From positions 1 through 27,932 of the forward strand of contig NZ_JYJG01000346.1 in assembly GCF_000955955.1 (NCBI RefSeq): a stretch of 27,932 nt of DNA, in the 5' to 3' direction. Made by a program: the position numbers and the translations under genes. How positions within the stretch are numbered: the first letter of the stretch is position 1; every line of letters starts with the position of its first letter. Origin of the DNA: Lentzea aerocolonigenes (GTDB lineage Bacteria > Actinomycetota > Actinomycetes > Mycobacteriales > Pseudonocardiaceae). Below the pieces are notes generated by a model. That model had not been told where the DNA came from, did no database searches, and was given only the letters and a program-made list of their open reading frames with translations. Positions 21,949 to 27,932 of the stretch are shown piece by piece.

Positions 21949-24822
21949 CTACCTCCTGCTGCCGGTCGAGTAGAACATCGCCGCCAGCTGGGTGCGCCGC
22001 TGGATCCCGAGCTTGCGGTAGATGTGCGTGAGGTGGAACTCGACGGCCCGCCGGGACACCGACAACTTCCGGGCGACCTCGTCGTTCGAGTCGCCCGCCG
22101 CGACCAGGCTCGCCACGCGGTGCTCCTGCGGTGTCAGCGGAGAGTCCGCGGAAACCGGGACGGCCGGTAGGGCGTCGGATCGACCCACCGCCTCCGGCGG
22201 CAGTGCGGCGAGCTTGGTGAGCAACGGCAGAGACCCGCAGCGCTCGGCGGCGGCCTTGGCCTGAGCCAGCTCTTCCCGAGCCAGTTTCTGTTGCCCGTGG
22301 TGCCATCTCGTCGTCCCGAGCTCGACGAGGATCGTCGCGCGCAGCAGCAGTGTCTGTGCGTTGCGCAGAACGTGCTCGGCCTCCATGAGCCAAGGCAGCG
22401 CCGCGGCACCGCCGGTCGCCATGCCGACGGTGAGCATCGCGCGGGCCAGGCTCGGCGCGGAGGCCCACTTCTTGGCCAGCTCGAGCTCTTCGAGAGCCAG
22501 TTGCACCGCCTCCAGCGAGTGCCCGAGGTGGAGGTGCGCAATGGCCGCGTACGACCGCCACGGCAGAACAGCGGGACCGGGAGCACCCCACGACTTCAGT
22601 CGTCGCCCGCACTCCAGGTGGTCCCTGAGTGCGCCGGCGTCGTCTCCCAGCCGCATGCGGAGCTGGCCGCGTCCCTGCAGGAGGCTGGTGTGGTGCCAGC
22701 TGTCCGGCAACGGGCTGGTGAGGCCGATGGGCTCGATCAGCTCACGTGCCGCTTCGACGTCACCGAGGTGCAGCAGTGCGGACAGGAGTGCGTCCATCGA
22801 CCAGACGTGGGCGGGGTGGCGGTGGTGCAGGTTCATCCGCTGGGCTTTGGCCAGTGCGAGCCGTGCGTCGACGACCGACTGGGCCAGCGCCCCGCAGTGG
22901 AAGTGCACCCTCGACCGCAGGGCGTGGCCCAGGACGAAGACCAGGTCCTGTTTCTGGCGGTGAGCTTCCAGGATCGCCTCACTGGAGTACCGCAGGGCCA
23001 GCTCGAGCTCGTTGGTCCGGATCAGCGAGTTGATGGCGGCCATCATCCGCTGCGGGTCCTGCATGATCGACACCGCGCCCGCGGACAACGCGACCAACGC
23101 GGCCTCGCGGGATGTCGTCAGGTCTTCGCCCCGGTTGCTCAGATCCTCCGCGACCAGCGCGGCCAGCCCGCGGCCACGGGCGTCGCCGCGCCGCCAGTCG
23201 ACGGCGACGCGGTCCGGAACGGCGTCGTGCTCCTCGAACTGCTCGGTCGGCAGGGTGACGCGGAGCGCGAGGCGCAGCTGGGCGGAGAACTCCGGCGCGG
23301 AGGCGCACATCCTGGCGATGGACTCGCTCAAGGCTCCGCGCGCGTCCTCATAGCGCCCGTCGAGGTAAAGCGCCCGGGACAGCAGCGAGGTGACGTCGAG
23401 CAGGAGCTCGGGCTCCTCGATGGTCTCCAGCGCCTGCTTGAGGTGCGTGGCCGCCTGGTAGGGGTCGAAGAACGATTCGGCGTGACCGAGCTTCACCAGC
23501 AGCCTCGTCCTGAACTCGGCCGGCACGTCCTCCTGCAGCGCCCTGATGAGGAAGCTCGCGGCAGTGGTCGCGTCACCGTCGTTCAGCAGCGCGTCCGCTG
23601 CCTGGTAGAGCGCGTCGGCGGCCCATCGGCCGAGCTTCGAAGCGGTGCACTGGACGTGCCGCGCGATCAACGCCGCTCGTGCGCCCGACGCGTGCAGGCT
23701 TGCGGCGGTTCGGGCGTGGAGGTCGTCCCTGGCCGCGCGGGTGATCGAGTTCGTGATCGCGTCCTTGAAGACGGAGTGGGTGAACGCCGGCTTGTCGGCG
23801 TCGGCCATCAATCCCATCCGTGCCAGCCGGCGAACGCCGTCGGCGGCTTCGGGCAACGTCATCCCGGCAACTCCGGCCGCGAGCGCGAGCTCCGCGGGTT
23901 CCACAACCGCGATCGTCCTGGCGAGCCGGACCAGGTGCTCGGACTCGCGGTGCAGCTGCGCGAGCACCGACTCGCCCAACTCCTCCAACCCGTACGAGTC
24001 CGGGGTCTCCAGCACGTCGGCGCCGGGCGGGGAGGAGGGCTCCCTCGTCGGCGCCAGCAGGTAGCGGAGAACCAGCGGATTCCCGCCCGTGGCGGTGTGG
24101 CAGGCTTTGACGGCCTCAGGTTCGGGCTGACGGCTGAGCGTCAGTTCGGCGAACCTCGACAGTTCCTCCGCGGTGAAACCGCCGATCCGCACGCGAGTGG
24201 CGTAGATCTGCATCTCCGCGATCTGGAGCGGGTCGGCGGGGTACACCCCGGTCGTGCAGCTGAGCAGGACGGCGAGCGGCAGCTTGGTGGCTCGCCGCAT
24301 GAGGTAGTTGAGCCATTGCAGCGACGACACGTCGGCCCACTGCAGATCGTCGACGATGAAGCAGACCGGCCCACGGTCCGCGAGTCCGCTCACGAGCCGG
24401 TAGAGCTCGTGGTACGTCTGGTGGGGCGCCAGTTCGTCGAAGCCGGCCGCGTTCTGTGCGCCCGCTCCTGACTGATCGGCCGCGCCAGGGCCCACACCGA
24501 TGATCGACTTCACGGCGCCGGCCTCCGGCCCCGCGGTGAGGCTCTCGAACAACTGCCGTACGACCGAGAACGACATGAACCTGTCGAGATTGGACGTCAC
24601 TGCATCGGCGACCTGAAACCCGCGCGCCCTGGCGACGTCCGCCACCTCGCCCAGCAACGTCGTCTTGCCGGCCCCCGTGGTGCCCTCCATCAGCACCACC
24701 GCCGGTCTGTTCGACTCCGCGGTGTTGAGCGCGCTGACCAACCGGCCGAGTTCCTTGCTCCGCTGAACGAACCCAGGCGGGTCAGAGGAAATCTTGTGTG
24801 GTTCGTTGCGCTGCTGAGCCAT
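21949..24822 (-). CDS. Large LuxR-family (LAL) transcriptional regulator
   Basis: 957 residues in the layout of LAL regulators. An N-terminal AAA/NACHT-like ATPase has Walker A GTTGAGKTT (47-55) and Walker B CFIVDDLQWAD (about residues 153-163). A long central region of helical, TPR-like repeats follows. A C-terminal LuxR helix-turn-helix (about 893-952) has LTPQEHRVASLVAAG and VSRRAVEFHLTHIYRKLGI. Such proteins commonly act as ATP-dependent activators of polyketide clusters. The ATG at 24822 has GGAG upstream with eight bases spacing. It is the best candidate for the pathway-specific activator in this window, but its target promoters cannot be identified from sequence alone. Confidence 0.92.
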   Translation of the reverse strand: MAQQRNEPHKISSDPPGFVQRSKELGRLVSALNTAESNRPAVVLMEGTTGAGKTTLLGEVADVARARGFQVADAVTSNLDRFMSFSVVRQLFESLTAGPEAGAVKSIIGVGPGAADQSGAGAQNAAGFDELAPHQTYHELYRLVSGLADRGPVCFIVDDLQWADVSSLQWLNYLMRRATKLPLAVLLSCTTGVYPADPLQIAEMQIYATRVRIGGFTAEELSRFAELTLSRQPEPEAVKACHTATGGNPLVLRYLLAPTREPSSPPGADVLETPDSYGLEELGESVLAQLHRESEHLVRLARTIAVVEPAELALAAGVAGMTLPEAADGVRRLARMGLMADADKPAFTHSVFKDAITNSITRAARDDLHARTAASLHASGARAALIARHVQCTASKLGRWAADALYQAADALLNDGDATTAASFLIRALQEDVPAEFRTRLLVKLGHAESFFDPYQAATHLKQALETIEEPELLLDVTSLLSRALYLDGRYEDARGALSESIARMCASAPEFSAQLRLALRVTLPTEQFEEHDAVPDRVAVDWRRGDARGRGLAALVAEDLSNRGEDLTTSREAALVALSAGAVSIMQDPQRMMAAINSLIRTNELELALRYSSEAILEAHRQKQDLVFVLGHALRSRVHFHCGALAQSVVDARLALAKAQRMNLHHRHPAHVWSMDALLSALLHLGDVEAARELIEPIGLTSPLPDSWHHTSLLQGRGQLRMRLGDDAGALRDHLECGRRLKSWGAPGPAVLPWRSYAAIAHLHLGHSLEAVQLALEELELAKKWASAPSLARAMLTVGMATGGAAALPWLMEAEHVLRNAQTLLLRATILVELGTTRWHHGQQKLAREELAQAKAAAERCGSLPLLTKLAALPPEAVGRSDALPAVPVSADSPLTPQEHRVASLVAAGDSNDEVARKLSVSRRAVEFHLTHIYRKLGIQRRTQLAAMFYSTGSRR

Positions 24823-25223
24823 CTGCGGAGCTCCGTCGTGAGTCGGTCCGGTTGTTGAGCACCAGCGACACCTTCGTCCGACGCAGCCTGATCACCGGCG
24901 CCACCGCGATCCGACTGCTCGCCACCCTGTCCGGCTCTCGCCCTGTTCGCGCCCCGCCATTTCCGCGGGGGCGACGGCCTGCGCGCTGGACCTGGGCGAG
25001 GCCTGCCGGGGTGCCTGGGTCCTGGCACGGATCTGCTCTGACAGTTGTCCCTTCATCCATCCACGAGGTCTTCGATGCGCAGAACTTATCGGGCACGGAC
25101 GAGTCGTTGCCGACCAATCACGACGGGTGCCCTGCCACCCACAGATCGGTGCCCGTTAGCTCACCCGACCCGCACTCCGGCCGCCTCGTCCTGTCCGCCA
25201 TCTCATTTTGGAACACCTCGATC
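24823..25223. other. Upstream region of the LAL gene
   Basis: About 400 bases without a recognisable gene; open frames on either strand have no domain or bias. A hairpin with CCCCGC (24952-24957) and GCGGGG (24965-24970) may lie in the regulator's leader or promoter. No promoter boxes could be assigned. Confidence 0.4.
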
Positions 25224-25253
25224 CCGGTGGGCCCGCGCAGACGGACCCACCGG
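25224..25253 (-). terminator. Hairpin terminator of the adhE gene
   Basis: CCGGTGGG (25224-25231) and CCCACCGG (25246-25253) form a perfect 8-bp stem, which may continue for two more pairs past a bulge. The hairpin starts 8 bases after the adhE stop on the minus strand. Confidence 0.6.
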
Positions 25254-25260
25254 AACTCGA

Positions 25261-27879
25261 TCAGTGACCGCTGTGGGCGGCGGCGCGCACGTCTTCCAGG
25301 TCCACCGCGCCGTTGGCGTAAGCAGTGCGCATCAGCGCCTCCATGTCGGCCAGCACCGGCTGCCTGGGGTTGGCCGGAGCGCACTGGTCGTCGAACGCGT
25401 TGAGGGCATGCCGCGGCAACGAGCTCATGAATGGCGCCTCAGGCACCCCGGCCCCCGCGAACGAGGCGGGCAACCCGACGGCCGAGCGCAACCGCTCGAT
25501 CGCGGCGGCGTAGGAGCCCACTCCCTCCTCTGGCGTGGCGGCGGGCAGCCCCAAGGTCCTGGCGATGTGCTGGAACCGTTGTGGTGCCTGGTAGTTCTCG
25601 TACTTGGGCCAGCCGGTCAGCTTCGCCGGGGGCTGGCCGTTGTAGCGGATCACGTGTGGCAGCAACAGCGCGTTGGTCCGGCCGTGTGCCAGGCCGAAGG
25701 TCGCGCCGAGCGTGTGCGACATGGCGTGCACGATGCCCAGGAACGCACTGCCGAACGCCATGCCGGCGATCGTGGCCGCGTTGTGCATCGCCTCCTGTGC
25801 CTTCTCCGCTCCGAGCAGCACGGAGTCCTCGAGGTTCTCGAAGATCAGCTTGATCGCCTGCAGGCACAACCCGTCGGTGAAGTCGTTGCTGTAGACCGAG
25901 ACGTACGCCTCGGTGGCGTGGGTGAGCGCGTCGAACCCGGAGTCCGCGGCGAGCTCCGCCGGAAGCGAACGCACGAGCACCGGGTCGACGATGGCCACGC
26001 TCGGTGTCAGCGCGTAGTCCGCCAGCGGGTACTTGCGGCCCGTCTCCCGGTCGGTGACCACCGCGAACGGGGTGACCTCCGACCCGCTGCCCGAGGTCGT
26101 CGGCACGCACACGAGCTTGGCGCGCTCCGGTTCGGGGAAGCGGTACAGGCGCTTGCGGATGTCGGCGAACCGTCCCCGCGCCTCCGCGAAGTCGACCTCG
26201 GGGTGCTCGTACCACAGCCACATGAGCTTGCCGGCGTCCAAAGAGGACCCACCGCCGATGGCCACGATGGTGTCCGGCTGGAACTCGCGCATCATCTCCG
26301 CGCCCCGCCGCACGGTCTGCAGCGACGGTTCCGGCTCGACGAAGTCGATCAGCTGCACCGCCACCGGCTCGGAGCGACCGGCCAGCACGGACCGCACCTT
26401 GTCCGCGTAGCCGAGCTTGGCCACCGTGCGACCGGTCACGATGGTCACCCGGTGCACCCCGGCCATCTCGCCGAGGTAGCGGATCGAGTTCGGCTCGAAG
26501 TAGATCTTGGGCGGCACCTTGAACCACTGGATGTTGTTGTTCCGGCGGGCGATGCGGCGGATGTTGAGCAGGTTCGCCGCGGTCACGTTGCCGGAGACCG
26601 AGTTGCCGCCGTAGCTGCCGCAGCCGAGGGTCATCGAGGGCAGGAAGGCGTTGTAGAGGTCACCGATGCCGCCCTGCGCGGCCGGTGAGTTCCACACCAC
26701 CCGCACGGCCTTGACGCCCTTGCCGAACTTCTCGGCCAGCCGTTCGTCGGTGGTGTGCACGACCGCCGTGTGGCCCCTGCCGTGGAACTCGACGACCTCC
26801 GCCGCCCGCCTGACGCCTTCCTCGGCATCGGCCACCCGCAGCACCGCCACGGCAGGGCACGGCTTCTCCCTGGTCAGCGGTTCGTCCGGGCCGATGCCGC
26901 CGACCTCGGCGAGGAGGAGCGTGGTGTGCTCGGGGACGCTGAACCCGGCGCGGCCGGCGATCCAGTGCGCCGAACGGCCGGACGCGGCCGGGTTGACGGA
27001 CACCTTGCCGTCCCTGCGCGCGTCCGGGCCGAACAGGAAGTCCTCCAGTGCGCGCTTCTCCTGCGCGGAGAGCACGTGCGCGTGTCGTGCGCGCAGGTTG
27101 CCCATGGCCTGGTCCCACACCTGGGCGTCGATGAGCAGGGTCTGCTCGGCGGCGCACGTCATGCCGTTGTCGAAGCTCTTGGACAGCACGATGTCGTGCG
27201 CGGCCCGAGCCAGGTCGGCGTCGGCGGCGATGAAGGCGGGCACGTTGCCCGCCCCCACGCCGATCGCAGGCTTGCCGGCCGAGTGCGCGGCGCGCACGAC
27301 GTCGTTGCCGCCGGTGGCCAGCACGAGCGAGACGCCGTCGTGGTTCATCAACGCCTGGGTGATCGCGCGCCTGGGCGTCTCCACCCACTGCACGCAGTGA
27401 GCGGGCGCACCGGCCGCGACGGCGGCGTCGCGCACGATGCGGGCCGCCTCGGCACCGCAGCGCGGAGCGAGGTGGTGGAAGGCGAAGATGATCGGGTTCC
27501 TGGTCTTGAGCGCGATCAGGGCCTTGAACACGACGGTCGAGGTCGGGTTGGTCACGGGCGTGATCGCGCACACCACACCGACGGGTTCGGCGATCTCGAC
27601 CAGGCCGGTGAGCTCGTCGCGGCGGACCTCTCCCACGGTGCGCAGGCCGGTCATGCTGTTGGTGACGTGCTCCGCGGCGAAGAGGTTCTTCACCGCCTTG
27701 TCCTCGACGACCCCGCGCTCCGTCTCGGCGACCGCCATCACGGCGAGGTCCAGGTGGCTGGCAGCGGCGGCACGCGCGGCCTTCGCGACGATGTGGTCGA
27801 TCTGCTCCTGCCCGAGCGCGTGGAACGCCTCCAGCGCTTCCCGTGCACCGCGCACCAGACCGTCCACGAGTGGTGCCAC
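25261..27879 (-). CDS. adhE: Bifunctional aldehyde/alcohol dehydrogenase AdhE
   Basis: At least 872 residues. The N-terminal half is a CoA-acylating aldehyde dehydrogenase with active-site Cys242 in FDNGMTCAAEQ and ITPVTNPTSTVVFKALIALK (106-125). The C-terminal half is an iron-dependent alcohol dehydrogenase with GGGSSLDAGKLMW, a TSGSGSEVTPF stretch and the metal-binding histidine block GIVHAMSHTLGATFGLAHG. It reduces acetyl-CoA to acetaldehyde and then ethanol with NADH, usually under low oxygen, and forms filaments in other bacteria. The GTG at 27879 is only a possible start: the frame stays open with high third-position G/C to the right edge at 27932, so the gene may begin beyond the window. 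A cluster role is doubtful. Confidence 0.9.
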   Translation of the reverse strand: MAPLVDGLVRGAREALEAFHALGQEQIDHIVAKAARAAAASHLDLAVMAVAETERGVVEDKAVKNLFAAEHVTNSMTGLRTVGEVRRDELTGLVEIAEPVGVVCAITPVTNPTSTVVFKALIALKTRNPIIFAFHHLAPRCGAEAARIVRDAAVAAGAPAHCVQWVETPRRAITQALMNHDGVSLVLATGGNDVVRAAHSAGKPAIGVGAGNVPAFIAADADLARAAHDIVLSKSFDNGMTCAAEQTLLIDAQVWDQAMGNLRARHAHVLSAQEKRALEDFLFGPDARRDGKVSVNPAASGRSAHWIAGRAGFSVPEHTTLLLAEVGGIGPDEPLTREKPCPAVAVLRVADAEEGVRRAAEVVEFHGRGHTAVVHTTDERLAEKFGKGVKAVRVVWNSPAAQGGIGDLYNAFLPSMTLGCGSYGGNSVSGNVTAANLLNIRRIARRNNNIQWFKVPPKIYFEPNSIRYLGEMAGVHRVTIVTGRTVAKLGYADKVRSVLAGRSEPVAVQLIDFVEPEPSLQTVRRGAEMMREFQPDTIVAIGGGSSLDAGKLMWLWYEHPEVDFAEARGRFADIRKRLYRFPEPERAKLVCVPTTSGSGSEVTPFAVVTDRETGRKYPLADYALTPSVAIVDPVLVRSLPAELAADSGFDALTHATEAYVSVYSNDFTDGLCLQAIKLIFENLEDSVLLGAEKAQEAMHNAATIAGMAFGSAFLGIVHAMSHTLGATFGLAHGRTNALLLPHVIRYNGQPPAKLTGWPKYENYQAPQRFQHIARTLGLPAATPEEGVGSYAAAIERLRSAVGLPASFAGAGVPEAPFMSSLPRHALNAFDDQCAPANPRQPVLADMEALMRTAYANGAVDLEDVRAAAHSGH

Positions 27880-27932
27880 GTCCTCCGCCTGGCCGGCGGA
27901 CGTCTGCGGACAGTGGACGACCGGCCCGAGGG

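Noticed and set aside
1..27932. CRISPR arrays, tRNA or rRNA genes, insertion sequences with terminal repeats, riboswitches
   Set aside because: I saw no regularly spaced repeats, no cloverleaf candidate, no intact transposase and no recognisable aptamer. Only possible gene scars were found.

Overview
The window is high-GC DNA with strong third-position G/C bias, GTG and TTG starts, ATGA/GTGA/TTGA gene overlaps and hairpin terminators without U-tracts. This fits a filamentous actinomycete; the genus cannot be read from the sequence, though Pseudonocardiales would be reasonable. Most of the window is a biosynthetic gene cluster for an aromatic-primed reduced polyketide, followed by a flank of regulators and metabolic genes.

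Left block (354-3724), tyrosine module. A heme tyrosine 3-hydroxylase of the LmbB2/Orf13/TyrH type runs on +. It converges on a minus-strand pair: an MIO aromatic amino-acid ammonia-lyase or aminomutase with a TAL-type His-Leu selectivity pair, then a catechol/caffeoyl-CoA-type O-methyltransferase. The simplest reading is Tyr to L-DOPA, then caffeate (or beta-DOPA), then an O-methylated (ferulate-like) unit. A 665-base gap follows. Its minus strand carries the last 26 codons of a P450, apparently a gene scar.

Central block (4429-13984), one + strand run. The order is CoA/AMP ligase, SDR, AT-ACP, KS-CLF, KR-DH, P450, and most junctions overlap by 4 bases or nearly touch. KS-CLF, AT-ACP and KR-DH together look like a PUFA-synthase/heterocyst-glycolipid-synthase type iterative PKS split over three polypeptides, with one ACP and no ER, thioesterase or PPTase in the window. 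The proposed role is ligase activation of the aryl acid, followed by iterative extension, ketoreduction and dehydration to an aryl-polyene-like chain. This pathway is inference.

Tailoring operon (17864 to 14248, minus): an acyl-CoA-oxidase-like flavoprotein, a fluoroacetate-dehalogenase/epoxide-hydrolase-type alpha/beta hydrolase and a zinc alcohol dehydrogenase, tightly coupled.

Right flank: a Tat-exported beta-propeller (GH43-like) protein, an IclR regulator divergent from an MbtI-type salicylate-synthase homologue, a large LuxR (LAL) regulator, and a bifunctional AdhE at the right edge. Whether these belong to the cluster is uncertain; the salicylate-synthase homologue and the two regulators are the best candidates.

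A theme of the hunt is that several enzymes keep their fold signatures but lack family-defining catalytic residues. The SDR lacks Tyr and Lys, the P450 lacks the I-helix acid, the acyl-CoA oxidase lacks the catalytic Glu, and the MbtI homologue lacks the general-acid Glu and a conserved His. Either these enzymes have been repurposed or part of the locus is decaying.
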